The notes under the pieces: generated by a model | The model's database searches: none | The model's input: the letters and a program-made list of their open reading frames with translations, nothing else | What the model was told of the DNA's origin: nothing | DNA from: an uncultured Eubacteriales bacterium | GTDB taxonomy: Bacteria; Bacillota; Clostridia; Peptostreptococcales; Anaerovoracaceae | Assembly: GCA_902773665.1 (NCBI GenBank) | Contig: CACYFF010000005.1 | Span: forward strand, 107,356 to 171,355 | Length of the DNA: 64,000 nt | Direction of reading: 5' to 3' | Part shown: positions 37,740-46,837 of the stretch, one piece after another | Numbering within the stretch: the stretch's first letter is position 1 | Layout of the letters: every line of letters starts with the position of its first letter | Program-made: the position numbers and the translations under genes

Positions 37740-38816
37740 TCAGCCACCTGCCTTCTTGTTGCCCTTGCGGATCAGATACAGGAAGAACGGCGCGCCGAAG
37801 AACGCGGACACGACGCCGATGGGCAGCTCCTCCGGGGCGACGATCACCCTTGAGATGATGTCCGCGACGACCAGGAACGTGCCGCCCACCAGCACTGCAG
37901 CCGGAACCAGCCGTCGGTGCTTCGTTCCCACGATACTTCGCGTAATGTGGGGGAAGGTGAGCCCGACAAAGCCAATGGGGCCGGAGACGGACACGATGAC
38001 GCCCGTCAGCAGCGTCGCCAGCAGAATGATCATCAGTTTGAGCTTATCCGTGTTGACGCCCACCGTGGATGCCACGTCGTCGCCGAGCATCAGCACGTCC
38101 AGCTGACGCGTGAGCAGCATGATGAGCGCAAAGCACACCAGAAATGCGATCGTCGCATACTTCAGCTTCTCCCAGGAAGAGCCGGACAGCGAGCCCATCA
38201 TCCAGTAGGAGGCGGTCTTCACCTTGTCCGAACCGGTCTTCGTGTGGTAGATCATCAGGTTCGTTATGGCGCCGAACAGCGCGGAGACCGCGATGCCTGC
38301 CAGCACCAGCTGAGTGGCTGTAATCTTTTTGCGCACGCTGGCGATCTTCATGGCCAGCGTAATGGAGATGAGAGCGCCTAAAAATGCGCCTGCCATGGTG
38401 CCGTAGCCGCCTAAAAACCACAGATAACCGTACATGATGACGGATACCGCACCGGCGGATGCGCCGTGGGAGATACCCAGCACGTACGGATCCGCCAGGG
38501 AATTTTTCGTGAGCACCTGCATCAGGATGCCGCACATGGTAAGACCCGCGCCTACGATAAAGGCCGTAAAGACGCGGGGCGTGCGGATGTCCCAGACGAT
38601 GGACTCCAGGCTGTATTCCCAGGTGACCGGGTAATACTCTCTGCTGGTGAGTTTGTTTACCAGTATGCCCTGAATGGTGTCCGGGTCGATCTCCACGCTG
38701 CCCATGCGCATCGCCGTAAACATGGCGATGCCCATGAGACAGACCATCAGGATGCAGAAGATCAGAAAATGCGATTCTTTGTGCAGCGGAAACAGCGCTG
38801 TTTTTCGTTTTTCCAT
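37740..38816 (-). CDS. btuC: Cobalamin ABC transporter permease (FecCD family)
   Basis: 358 aa, about ten membrane helices. FecCD landmarks include NSLADPYVLGISHGASAGA, GPIGFVGLTFPHITRSIVG and RVIVAPEELPIGVVSAFFGAPFF (split across about 325-350). Length fits BtuC/FhuB-type half permeases. Between btuF and btuD in one operon. Confidence 0.92.
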   Translation of the reverse strand: MEKRKTALFPLHKESHFLIFCILMVCLMGIAMFTAMRMGSVEIDPDTIQGILVNKLTSREYYPVTWEYSLESIVWDIRTPRVFTAFIVGAGLTMCGILMQVLTKNSLADPYVLGISHGASAGAVSVIMYGYLWFLGGYGTMAGAFLGALISITLAMKIASVRKKITATQLVLAGIAVSALFGAITNLMIYHTKTGSDKVKTASYWMMGSLSGSSWEKLKYATIAFLVCFALIMLLTRQLDVLMLGDDVASTVGVNTDKLKLMIILLATLLTGVIVSVSGPIGFVGLTFPHITRSIVGTKHRRLVPAAVLVGGTFLVVADIISRVIVAPEELPIGVVSAFFGAPFFLYLIRKGNKKAGG

Positions 38817-38836
38817 CTTCGCTAATTGTTTAAATC

Positions 38837-39892
38837 TTAGAACTTATCGGGATAGAACTGCTTTGCCATGATCTCGACGGTACCGGCGGAACCGGCAGAG
38901 CCCTGCATGTCGGCGCAGCAGGCGGAATAGATCCGGCCTTCCTTGACCGCTCTCAGATTCTTGGTGAAGTCGTTGTTCTGCAGGAATTCGATCTTGGCGT
39001 CGGTGTCGTAGTCGTAGTCCAGGATGAGGATGACATCCGGGTCACGCGCAACGACCTCTTCCCAGGAGGGCGTCGCCCAGCCCTTTTCGATGTCGTCGAA
39101 GATGGAGATGCCGCCGGCTCTCTTGATCATGTCGCCGGGCATGCCCTGGCAGGCGGTAAAGGGAGCGTCCTCGCCGGAGTCGTAGACGAACACGCGGATG
39201 GGGTTCTCGTAGACTTCAGCGCCCAGCGTCTCTTCGACGTAAGCCAGCTTGTCCTTCATAGCCTGGACCTTTTCTGCGGCCAGTTCCTGTACGCCGAAGA
39301 CGTTGCCCAGCACTTCGTAGTCCTTATAGATATCCTCGAAGGTGGCGGAATCGGAGCAGCAGTACGGGAAGTACGGGATAATGCCGTGCTCCAGGCAGAA
39401 GCTGACGGAGAAGTTATTGTCGGAGAACAGGGAGTCCCAGCCCATCATGAAGTCGCAGCCGGTGGCGATGATATCTTCCTTGGAGACCTTGGCCAGGCCG
39501 GTGCCGTCCGGAGCCATCTTGTGGACGGTGTCTCTAGCGGGATACTGGCTAACGGTGGACCAGCAGGATCCTCTGGTGAAGCCTGCCATGTTGTTTTCCA
39601 GGCCCAGATCGAAGAAGAAGTCCGCCATCTGGTCGCCGGAGGCGATGGCGTGGGTGGGAGCGGAGGTAAAGGTCTCCTCCATGTTCTGGCCGATGCCGGA
39701 ACGCTCCAGGTTCAGGGTGATGGTGTACGGTTCGTAGTCGCCGCCTTCGGTGCCGACCTGAACGGCCTCATCCGTGACGGTGAACTCTTCTCCGTGCTGA
39801 TTTTCGACTTTGTTTGCGTCGTCCTTGCTGCAGGCGCCCAGCACGAGAGCCAGTACGCACAGCAGCGCGATAAGAATTTTCTTGGTCTTCAC
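38837..39892 (-). CDS. btuF: Cobalamin ABC transporter substrate-binding lipoprotein
   Basis: 351 aa. Signal peptide with lipobox LVLGAC near residue 20. The mature domain is a helical-backbone periplasmic-binding (BtuF/FhuD) fold: ATGCDFMMGWDSLF, LGNVFGVQELAAEKVQAMKD and VVARDPDVILILDYD. The start is GTG with AGGAGG 6 bases upstream. First gene of the operon under the cobalamin riboswitch, which is the evidence for a corrinoid ligand; the protein alone would not separate it from ferric-siderophore binders. Confidence 0.88.
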   Translation of the reverse strand: MKTKKILIALLCVLALVLGACSKDDANKVENQHGEEFTVTDEAVQVGTEGGDYEPYTITLNLERSGIGQNMEETFTSAPTHAIASGDQMADFFFDLGLENNMAGFTRGSCWSTVSQYPARDTVHKMAPDGTGLAKVSKEDIIATGCDFMMGWDSLFSDNNFSVSFCLEHGIIPYFPYCCSDSATFEDIYKDYEVLGNVFGVQELAAEKVQAMKDKLAYVEETLGAEVYENPIRVFVYDSGEDAPFTACQGMPGDMIKRAGGISIFDDIEKGWATPSWEEVVARDPDVILILDYDYDTDAKIEFLQNNDFTKNLRAVKEGRIYSACCADMQGSAGSAGTVEIMAKQFYPDKF

Positions 39893-39921
39893 AGTTGTCC
39901 TCCTTCGTTACAACGTGCAAT

Positions 39922-39951
39922 AAAAAACCGCATTCCTGCGGGGGAATACGG
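39922..39951 (-). terminator. Terminator in the cobalamin riboswitch expression platform
   Basis: Minus strand CCGTATTC pairs with GAATGCGG around CCCCGCAG, followed by TTTTTTATTG, 30 bases before btuF. This is the probable switch point controlled by the aptamer. Confidence 0.9.
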
Positions 39952-40049
39952 AAAAACACGCAAATGGGATGAGATGCGAAGACAAAGCCGGTCGAACCTG
40001 GATCCTATGCGCTGCCCCGACCGTTTCCTCGCAGTCCTTTGGCAACGAA

Positions 40050-40215
40050 CAGAAAGCAGGTCTCCTAACTGATGAGTATCCGCCCTCTTCCGCCTTCCCG
40101 GGAGCTTTCCCAGTGACATTTTCTCGGAGGACGACTCAAACATAGTTGCGGGACAGTACAGGAATCTCACCTGTTTCCCTTTTCAGACGGGCCTTGCGGG
40201 CCCGCGCACTCTCTG
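40050..40215 (-). promoter_or_regulatory. Cobalamin riboswitch, controls btuFCD
   Basis: Minus strand landmarks: GGGAAACAGGTGAGATTCCTG then TCCCGCAACTAT (equivalent of GGTGAAATCC...CCCGCCACTGT), CACTGGGAAAGCTCCCGGGAAGGCGG, and the B12 box TTAGGAGACCTGC (about 40073-40056). An upstream stem GGGCCCGCAAGGCCC closes the 5' end. A terminator at 39922 forms the expression platform. Confidence 0.93.
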
Positions 40216-40291
40216 CCGTTTATGAGTTGTCCATTGCTAATCATAACAGGGCGCGGGGGCCTCTGTCAATGGATTTTGGCGACAGGCGTTG

Positions 40292-40323
40292 AAAAAATGG
40301 GCGGGTCACGCGTGACCCGCCCA
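40292..40323 (-). terminator. Terminator after panB
   Basis: Minus strand TGGGCGGGTCACG and CGTGACCCGCCCA, a 13-bp perfect stem with no loop bases, followed by TTTTTTC. The arms repeat those of the terminator at 11117-11146. Confidence 0.92.
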
Positions 40324-40347
40324 AAATATGTTCTACTTGTACCGGAA

Positions 40348-41217
40348 TTACTTGAATTCCTTTGCAATAGCCTCTTCGATAGCCTTGGCTTCTTCTTCTT
40401 TGATCTTGTAAGCGTGTACGCCGTCGATCGGGAACTGGCCGCCCTTGACCTCTGCGCAGTAATCCTGGAAGGACTTGAGCAGAACTTCGCCGACGTTGCC
40501 GTACTTCTTGACAAACTTCGGGGTGAAGTCGTCGAAGTAGCCGACCATATCCGCGAAGATCAGCAGCTGGCCGTCCATGTAGGAACCGGCGCCGATGCCG
40601 AGAACGGGGATGGAGACTGCATCGTGGATAGCCTTACCGGTGATGGCGGGAACGCCTTCGACCAGGATCATGGAAGCACCTGCAGCTTCGATGTCCTTGG
40701 CAGCCTTGACGAGCTTAACGGCAGCTTCCAGAGACTTGCCCTGAGCCTTGTTGCCGCCCAGCTGAGCCGCGAACTGCGGGGTGAGGCCGATGTGGCCGAT
40801 AACGACCATGCCGGCGTCATTGATGGCAGTGATTCTCTCCAGGCAGGAAGGAGTGTAGCCTTCCAGCTTGATGGCATCCATGTCGGCTTCCTTGATGAAT
40901 CTGCCGGCGTTGATGATGGCTTCTTCGTTGGAGATCTGATAGCTCATGAAGGGCATATCGCCTACGCAGAAGGTGTTGGGAGCGCCCTTGCGGACGGCCT
41001 TTGCGTGGGAGATCATCTCATCCATCGTTACAGGCCAGGTGTCCTTGTAGCCGTGCATAACGTTGCCTGCGGAGTCGCCGACCAGGATCATTTCTACGCC
41101 CGCTCTCTCTTCGTACTTAGCGGTCAGGTAGTCATAACCGGTGAGCCAGGTGATCTTGTCGCCTTCGGCCTTCATCTTGCGAAAATCTACGATAGTCTTT
41201 TTCTTAACGTCTGCCAT
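40348..41217 (-). CDS. panB: 3-methyl-2-oxobutanoate hydroxymethyltransferase
   Basis: 289 aa. Transfers a hydroxymethyl group from methylene-tetrahydrofolate to alpha-ketoisovalerate, giving ketopantoate for coenzyme A synthesis. PanB/PEP-mutase-fold landmarks: WLTGYDYLTAK, ILVGDSAGNVMHGY (metal-binding Asp), CVGDMPFMSYQ, VIGHIGLTPQ, ILVEGVPA and VLGIGAGSYMDGQ. panC and panD are not adjacent, so either they lie elsewhere or the enzyme is a related ketopantoate-type transferase. Preceded by a TATAAT promoter and ended by a strong terminator: a single-gene unit. Confidence 0.92.
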   Translation of the reverse strand: MADVKKKTIVDFRKMKAEGDKITWLTGYDYLTAKYEERAGVEMILVGDSAGNVMHGYKDTWPVTMDEMISHAKAVRKGAPNTFCVGDMPFMSYQISNEEAIINAGRFIKEADMDAIKLEGYTPSCLERITAINDAGMVVIGHIGLTPQFAAQLGGNKAQGKSLEAAVKLVKAAKDIEAAGASMILVEGVPAITGKAIHDAVSIPVLGIGAGSYMDGQLLIFADMVGYFDDFTPKFVKKYGNVGEVLLKSFQDYCAEVKGGQFPIDGVHAYKIKEEEAKAIEEAIAKEFK

Positions 41218-41308
41218 GATATTACCTCTCTCTTAAAAAACTGAGAAATGAAATGACGAATGTCTTGTTGGAAATATTATACACCTTTTAGTCCCGCCGC
41301 AAGCGGGA

Positions 41309-41346
41309 TAAAAGAAAAGACAGCCCTAATGTTTTCTATGGCTGTC
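41309..41346 (-). terminator. Terminator after the 393-aa protein gene
   Basis: Minus strand GACAGCC and GGCTGTC enclose a 13-base loop and are followed by TTTTCTTTT. A second small hairpin (CCCGC/GCGGG, 41293-41307) overlaps the panB promoter just downstream. Confidence 0.85.
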
Positions 41347-41375
41347 ATAAGATTTCTTAATTGATTTTGCGCGGA

Positions 41376-42557
41376 TCAGTCCAGTGCCTTGAGGAATTCC
41401 GTAAAATCCGTCATGCCGCTCATGGCGAACTCGTAGATGATGGGGTCGGCGAACTGGTACTTCGCCGTGGACTGGATGTGCTTGCCCGCGCGGCCGCTCT
41501 GCAGCAGCGCCTCCGCCCGCACGATGTCTTCCAGGGAATAGGCTCCCACGATGAGCTGGCCGTAGTCCGTGACGAAATACAGGGTCTGCACATCGTCGGA
41601 GAGCATGAATTCCGGCTGATCCACGTGGTAATTGTCGCGCTTGAATTCCATGTACATGTCGCCGCAGTCGTGGCCGGTCTTCTGGGCTCCCACGACGTAG
41701 GGCGCAAAGTCCGCGTCGAAGGAATCCATGTCGCCGTAGATCTCGTACACCGTTACGAACTCGGGGCGGGAGAGCTTCATGGAAGCCTCGTAGTCCGAGA
41801 TCCGGAACTCGCTCTTTTTCTGGGCCGCAACGACCTTGCCGCCCGCCACGGACACTTCGCTCGTCACGATGCGGTGGGCGTTCTCGTCATCCACTTCGAT
41901 AAGGGATTCGCAGAGGTAATTCCGGCGGATGACCCCGCCATTGTCCTGGATGCTGTTGCGCAGGAAGGTGCAGTGGCGCCGGGGCTCGGGGATGGCCAGC
42001 ATCTCCGGATCTGCGCCCTTGGCGACCAGCAGGGCTGCGCCTTCCGGATCTTTTCCGTACAGGCGCATCAGGTAGTAATTGACGACGCCGTAATCGGTGT
42101 GGATGGGCACGCACATTTTCTCGTTGAGCGCCTGCTTTTCCGCATCCGTCAGCAGCACCGGAGCCTTGGTGATAAAGTCCAGATCGCGCGCTTCCTCGGG
42201 CAGCAGCTGGTTCTTGCGCTTGGTCTCTGCGATCATCTCCCCCGCCAGGTAACGGGCTTCCCGTTCGGTGAGGGATCTCATCTCGGCGCCCAGACCGCCG
42301 AAGATGCTCTTTGCGGTCACCTCCACCGCGATCTCGTCGTCGCCGATGTACACACCCATGGATTCCAGGCCCAGCTCCTCGATGTCGTAGTAATAGAACT
42401 GATGCAGGTCGCGGTTTTCGGTCTCGTAGGGCAGAAGCCAGTGCAGGTGCATGCCAAGAACACCCATCAGCCGGGTGTTCGTGACTTCGCCTCCTGCGAA
42501 CCGGTATTCGGTTATGAGAGAGCTGCTCTTGCCGCCCTTTAAGACCTTCAGTTCCAT
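41376..42557 (-). CDS. Protein of unknown function, 393 aa
   Basis: I do not recognise the family. It is acidic, soluble, without signal peptide or membrane helices. Features: a beta-rich N terminus with GGKSSSLITEYRFAGGEV, HLHWLLPYETENRD at about 38-50, FYYYDIEELGLES, then a helical segment (about 90-150) and a C-terminal YVVGAQKTGHDCGDMYMEFK. It sits alone between the rpmE terminator region and its own terminator, so it is a monocistronic unit. Codon use is like that of neighbours. Confidence 0.72.
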   Translation of the reverse strand: MELKVLKGGKSSSLITEYRFAGGEVTNTRLMGVLGMHLHWLLPYETENRDLHQFYYYDIEELGLESMGVYIGDDEIAVEVTAKSIFGGLGAEMRSLTEREARYLAGEMIAETKRKNQLLPEEARDLDFITKAPVLLTDAEKQALNEKMCVPIHTDYGVVNYYLMRLYGKDPEGAALLVAKGADPEMLAIPEPRRHCTFLRNSIQDNGGVIRRNYLCESLIEVDDENAHRIVTSEVSVAGGKVVAAQKKSEFRISDYEASMKLSRPEFVTVYEIYGDMDSFDADFAPYVVGAQKTGHDCGDMYMEFKRDNYHVDQPEFMLSDDVQTLYFVTDYGQLIVGAYSLEDIVRAEALLQSGRAGKHIQSTAKYQFADPIIYEFAMSGMTDFTEFLKALD

Positions 42558-42571
42558 GGTTTTACGCGAAT

Positions 42572-42600
42572 AGAAAACCCGGCGTGTTCCAGCCGGGTCT
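42572..42600 (-). terminator. Terminator after rpmE
   Basis: Minus strand ACCCGGC and GCCGGGT around an 8-base loop, followed by TTTTC. Confidence 0.88.
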
Positions 42601-42620
42601 TTGGGTACCTTTTATCGCAA

Positions 42621-42821
42621 TTAGTCGATGTTGTACTTCTGCTTGAACTTTTCCACACGGCCGCCGCGATTGATGAACTTCTGCTGACCCGTAAAGAAAG
42701 GATGGCACTGTGCGCAAACGTCCAGACGGATCTCGTCCTTCGTGGACTTGGTCATAAACGTGTTTCCGCAGGCGCAGGTTACCTTGCAATCTCTGTATGC
42801 AGGATGGATACCTTCTTTCAT
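42621..42821 (-). CDS. rpmE: 50S ribosomal protein L31, zinc-binding form
   Basis: 66 aa. MKEGIHPAY at the start is diagnostic for L31. The zinc cysteines are in CKVTCACGN and VCAQCHPF, so this is the C+ (zinc-containing) form rather than the zinc-free paralogue. AGAAGGAGG precedes the ATG. Adjacent upstream is prmC, as in many Firmicutes, but rho and YqhQ, usually neighbours, are 7 kb away. Confidence 0.97.
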   Translation of the reverse strand: MKEGIHPAYRDCKVTCACGNTFMTKSTKDEIRLDVCAQCHPFFTGQQKFINRGGRVEKFKQKYNID

Positions 42822-42898
42822 CGCTGTGTTCCTCCTTCTACCAAAATATCTATTGACTGGCGCTCCGAAAAGCGCTCATACGCTTTACAAGCCTTATT

Positions 42899-42927
42899 AA
42901 TATAGCATAAGTGCGGATGGGTTGCAA
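42899..42927 (-). promoter_or_regulatory. Sigma-A promoter of rpmE
   Basis: Minus strand TTGCAA (42927-42922), 17 bases ending in TGC, TATATT (42904-42899). A small leader hairpin (GCGCT/AGCGC, about 42855-42870) follows. Confidence 0.75.
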
Positions 42928-42958
42928 GCACTTTTTTGAACCGTCCTCAACAGTTCCT

Positions 42959-43837
42959 TCATATCCTTGCTTTTAAATAGCGGATCTTTCCGGCGAGGTC
43001 GCGGAGGACTGCAAAAGAGGCATATCTGCCGCATTCTTCGCAGGCGGCGCGAACCAATTCTTCCTGGGTGTCGTCGATCTCCATCAGGAGCAGACCGCCC
43101 GGCGCCAGCCAGTCCGGCGCTTCTTTTATGATACGGGAGACGAGGTCCATCCCTTCCGGTCCGCCGTCCAGAGCCAGGCGGGGTTCGAAGTCCTTCACTT
43201 CCGCATCCAGTCCGTCCACCGTTCTGCTCGGAATGTAGGGCGGATTGGAGAGGATGGCATCGAATTGGGGACCGTCCCCCTTGAGCGCGCCGAACAGATC
43301 TCCCTGCAGCAGTTCGACCTGGCCTGGATGGGATTCGTGCGCGCGGCAATTCTCCGCCGCGATGGCCAGAGCCTCTTCGCTCAGATCCGCGGCGACGATC
43401 TGCGCATCGCCAAATGCCGATGCGGCCCAGGCCGCAATGCATCCGGAGCCGGTGCAGAGATCCAGGATGCGGGCGGGCCAGCGGCTGGCGGGGTCAGCCC
43501 CCCGGTGCGCCTTCGCCTCGTTTACCAGCAGCTCGCACAGGCCTTCCGTCTCCGGTCTTGGGATGAGCACGCCGGAAGCCACCCGGATGTCCAGCCCCAT
43601 AAAGTCCGTATGGCCTAAAATGTACTGCATGGGTTCACCGGCCGCCCGTCGCTTTGCCCAGTCGAAGGCCGTCTCCACGCAGGAGGTGCAGGCGTAGTCC
43701 CGGTAACCCGTTACGAGCTGCACGGAATCGTAGCCCAGGGCATCCTGCAGCAGAAACCGGGCCTCGTTCATGGCGTTCTCCACGCCCCCTTCTTTTAAGA
43801 TCTTCGCGACCTCTCTCTGGGCTTCGATGATGGTCAT
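42959..43837 (-). CDS. prmC: Release factor glutamine methyltransferase
   Basis: 292 aa. Methylates the glutamine of the GGQ motif in RF1/RF2 using SAM. The SAM-binding motif is ILDLCTGSGCIA and the catalytic NPPY occurs in LSNPPYIPS; an N-terminal helical substrate-binding domain spans about 1-80. Upstream in-frame codons exist, but the ATG with AAAGGA is at the family's start. prfA, often next to it, is not here. Confidence 0.95.
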   Translation of the reverse strand: MTIIEAQREVAKILKEGGVENAMNEARFLLQDALGYDSVQLVTGYRDYACTSCVETAFDWAKRRAAGEPMQYILGHTDFMGLDIRVASGVLIPRPETEGLCELLVNEAKAHRGADPASRWPARILDLCTGSGCIAAWAASAFGDAQIVAADLSEEALAIAAENCRAHESHPGQVELLQGDLFGALKGDGPQFDAILSNPPYIPSRTVDGLDAEVKDFEPRLALDGGPEGMDLVSRIIKEAPDWLAPGGLLLMEIDDTQEELVRAACEECGRYASFAVLRDLAGKIRYLKARI

Positions 43838-43853
43838 GGATGGGCGTCCTTTC

Positions 43854-44948
43854 TTAGACGATGCGTCCCCGCAGCCCCGGAACGGCATTCAGGAACAAGG
43901 AAACAAGAAGGCTCGCAAACGCGATGCCCAGCGTAAAGACGGGCACGGAGACGAGCGCCGGAAGATCTGCTGCATGCACCCCGAAGACGTCCGCCAGCAG
44001 ATCCAAAAACAGCACATGCACGAGATAGACGCCGAAACTGCATTGGGACAGCTTTTTGAGGACTTTGTCGCTGCGGGAAGCACCGTTCCCGTCCTTCGAA
44101 CCGAGTTTCTGGAACAGCACGAATACGCCCAGCGCCTCGAACATCACGTTCAGGGAAAAGTTGCTGTTAAAGCTGGTCGCTTCGCCCGAGATCGACGTCA
44201 GGACGGAGCCCATGTGGGCGGTCACATAAAACGAGGCAGCGGAAAGCAGCAGGATGACCGTGGTCAGCACCCGTCCCGGCCTCCAGCGGCGCAGATAGTA
44301 GCCCGCTACATAGTAGAACGTGTAGCCCATGGGCAGGAAGAAGTAAGCCTTCGCCCAGTCCGCGCGGAGAGCGGTTACGAGTGTGGAAAGCGTGCTTTCG
44401 CCCATGCGGGGCAGGAAGAAGTCCGCCAGGTCCGCCGCCGTGGAAAACACGAAGACCGTGAGGAAAGCCACCGTCAGAAAGTACTTCGCGGTCTCTCGGC
44501 TTTCCGTGAATTTGCGCAGCAAAGGCGCAGCGACGTACAGCCCGGCGATCAAAAACAGGAACCACATATGATACTGGCCCTGCAGGAATTTATTGACCAT
44601 CTGAAGCGTCGTAAGGCCCGGCGCGCGCCATTTGGCGTAAGCCGTGTAGATCAGGCTCCAAAAGCAGAACGTTGCCGCGATCCGCAGCAGATATTTGCCG
44701 AAAACGGAGCGGATCGCGAGGGGCTTTTGCGGATCCAGGAACAGTGACCCGGAGATCATCACAAAAACAGGCACGCCCCAGCGCACGCAGGCGTTATAAG
44801 CGTTAAACACCTGCCACTCGCTGCTTCCCGGGACCGCCGCATGCCAGCCCTGGGACGACACGTGCAGGGCGATGACCGCGAGGCACGCGACGATCCGCAG
44901 CGCATCCAGCCAGACGATATTCGGTTTTTGCAGAGATCTTTCGCTCAT
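43854..44948 (-). CDS. Acyltransferase 3 family membrane protein
   Basis: 364 aa with about ten membrane helices. N-terminal WLDALRIVACLAVIALHVSSQ contains the family's conserved R and catalytic-type H; FLQGQYHMWFLFLIAGLYV is the second signature. These enzymes O-acylate extracellular polysaccharide or peptidoglycan. Ten or so bases before prmC and 16 bases after the endo/exonuclease-like gene on the same strand. Confidence 0.92.
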   Translation of the reverse strand: MSERSLQKPNIVWLDALRIVACLAVIALHVSSQGWHAAVPGSSEWQVFNAYNACVRWGVPVFVMISGSLFLDPQKPLAIRSVFGKYLLRIAATFCFWSLIYTAYAKWRAPGLTTLQMVNKFLQGQYHMWFLFLIAGLYVAAPLLRKFTESRETAKYFLTVAFLTVFVFSTAADLADFFLPRMGESTLSTLVTALRADWAKAYFFLPMGYTFYYVAGYYLRRWRPGRVLTTVILLLSAASFYVTAHMGSVLTSISGEATSFNSNFSLNVMFEALGVFVLFQKLGSKDGNGASRSDKVLKKLSQCSFGVYLVHVLFLDLLADVFGVHAADLPALVSVPVFTLGIAFASLLVSLFLNAVPGLRGRIV

Positions 44949-44964
44949 GATCGGGATGTTGCTT

Positions 44965-46050
44965 CTACTGCAGGGTCACCTTTAACACCACGGGATTGTG
45001 GTCGGAGTTGATAAAGCCGAGGTCCTCCGTCCGCAGGCTCTCCACCTGCAGGTTGGAAGAAGCGATAAAGCCGTCGATCAGGTAATACTGGAAGGTCTCT
45101 GGGTCGGCGCCCAGGAGCGGCTGATCCAGGCTGCGGCAGCTGGGAACGCCGGCATCCATCAGGAACTGCCAGTCGCCCTCGATCTGGGAGACGTCGATCT
45201 CCCCTGCGGCCCACTTGCCCTCCTGCGCGGGATAGGCATCCGTGTCCGCGCTTGAGAAGATCTGGTTAAAGTCGCCTCCGGCGATCACGTAGTTGCCTTT
45301 TGCGGCCTCGTCCTGCAGCAGCTGCGCCAGCATATTGGTCTGCGCGATCTTGCCTTCGCCGCTGTCGTAAGCCTCCAGATGCAGGTTGAACAGCACGAGT
45401 TCCTTGTCCGAACCCTCGATGGGCACGCGGCTTTCCAGCACGCAGCGCTTCAGGTTGGCCATACGGATGGGCCAGGAGAACGGGATCGGGAGCTGCACCC
45501 GCCGCGCGCTTGCCACGGAATAGGCGGAGACCGTCGCGACGCCGGAATCCACCTTGCCGATGGGCGGGATGGGGTACGGCAGGAACGCGACCTTAAAGTT
45601 ATTGGCAAAACTGAAGGTCCGGTCCGTGGGCTGTCCGAGCTGCACCATCGCGTACTCGTTCGTGTGATGAGACCGGCTGGAATTCTTATCGATCTCCTGC
45701 AGGAAGAGGATCTCCGGGTCAACGGAAGCGACGTGCGACAGGATCTCGGCCATGTTCAGCTTTACCCGCTGCTCGTCCGCGGTCTGCACGGACTTGCCGC
45801 CATCCATAAAGAAGTCGGCGTTGTCGCCCAGAGCGCCGTAACCGATGTTCCAGGTCATGACGGTAAAGGATTCCCCTGCCGAAAGCGGACGGCCGACGCC
45901 GCCTTCCACGGCGATCTCCTCCGTATCCGCCGGCTTGTACTCCGTAACGGACAGAAAGCCGATGAGCAGCGCGAAGCAGACGACAACGATCAGGATGAGC
46001 TTTAACAGGACGCGCAGCAGCAGAGGTGCGCGCTTTTTCTTTTCAGTCAT
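44965..46050 (-). CDS. Endonuclease/exonuclease/phosphatase family protein, membrane anchored
   Basis: 361 aa. One N-terminal helix (about 8-30) then an EEP (DNase I-like) domain: MTWNIGYGALG (Asn), ILFLQEIDKNS (catalytic Glu), GGDFNQIFSS (D-x-N) and the terminal INSDHNPVVLKV (S-D-H). The active-site residues are all present. With a membrane anchor it is more likely a phosphatase or secreted nuclease than a DNA-repair enzyme. Co-directional with the acyltransferase gene downstream. Confidence 0.92.
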   Translation of the reverse strand: MTEKKKRAPLLLRVLLKLILIVVVCFALLIGFLSVTEYKPADTEEIAVEGGVGRPLSAGESFTVMTWNIGYGALGDNADFFMDGGKSVQTADEQRVKLNMAEILSHVASVDPEILFLQEIDKNSSRSHHTNEYAMVQLGQPTDRTFSFANNFKVAFLPYPIPPIGKVDSGVATVSAYSVASARRVQLPIPFSWPIRMANLKRCVLESRVPIEGSDKELVLFNLHLEAYDSGEGKIAQTNMLAQLLQDEAAKGNYVIAGGDFNQIFSSADTDAYPAQEGKWAAGEIDVSQIEGDWQFLMDAGVPSCRSLDQPLLGADPETFQYYLIDGFIASSNLQVESLRTEDLGFINSDHNPVVLKVTLQ

Positions 46051-46174
46051 TTCCGATTCTCCTTTGCATGAGATATCCTCATTGTACCATAGCGCCGCAT
46101 ATTTTGTCGCCTTACAGGCGACCGCAGGCCTCTGGAATTTGCTATACTGTGTTCAGAACGAAAGGAGTGCAGAG

Positions 46175-46837
46175 ATGAGAACGATCAAAGTAACGGGGCG
46201 CGGCACGCTGAGCATCGCGCCGGACACCATGTCTCTGGGGATCTCCCTCACGGGGACGGACGAGGATTATGCCAAGGCGATGGAACAGTCCTCGCAGGAT
46301 ACCCGCGCGCTGCAGGAAGCGGTCGCGGCGCTGGGGTTCGAGAAGACAGACTTAAAGACAAACAGTTTTAATATCGACGCGGATTACGAAGGCTATCAGG
46401 AGGACGGCGTCTGGAAGCAGCGGTTTAAGGGCTACCGCTATTACCACAACATGAAGCTGGAATTCCCCTCGGACAGCGAACGGCTGGGAAAGATCCTATA
46501 CGCGCTGGCGCAGAGCGGCACCGATCCCGAATGCCACATCGCCTTTACTGTGGCGGATAAGGAGAGCGCCAAGGAGCTGCTGCTGGCCTGCGCCGTAAAA
46601 GACGCGTCGGCGAAGGCGGAGGTGCTGGCGGAGGCTGCGGGGGTCACCCTGGGTGACCTGCAGAACATCGACTACTCCTGGGGCGAGCTGAATTTCTACG
46701 CCCGGCCCATGGAGTCGCCTCTGATGGCAAAAGGCATGGCCGTAAACGAAAGCGCCCGGGACAGCATCGACCTGGACATCAATCCCGGCGATGTGCAGCT
46801 GTCCGAGACTGTAACGCTTGTTTGGGAGATCCGCTAG
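46175..46837 (+). CDS. SIMPL-domain (DUF541) protein
   Basis: 220 aa. Begins MRTIKVTGRGTLSIAPD, the hallmark start of SIMPL proteins, and runs through a single DUF541 domain with the C-terminal VQLSETVTLVWEI. No signal peptide is visible, unlike many family members such as YggE. Function unknown; some members affect oxidative stress. GAAAGGAG precedes the ATG; an extended -10 (TGC-TATACT, 46140-46148) gives the promoter. The next gene begins directly after the stop. Confidence 0.88.
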   Translation: MRTIKVTGRGTLSIAPDTMSLGISLTGTDEDYAKAMEQSSQDTRALQEAVAALGFEKTDLKTNSFNIDADYEGYQEDGVWKQRFKGYRYYHNMKLEFPSDSERLGKILYALAQSGTDPECHIAFTVADKESAKELLLACAVKDASAKAEVLAEAAGVTLGDLQNIDYSWGELNFYARPMESPLMAKGMAVNESARDSIDLDINPGDVQLSETVTLVWEIR

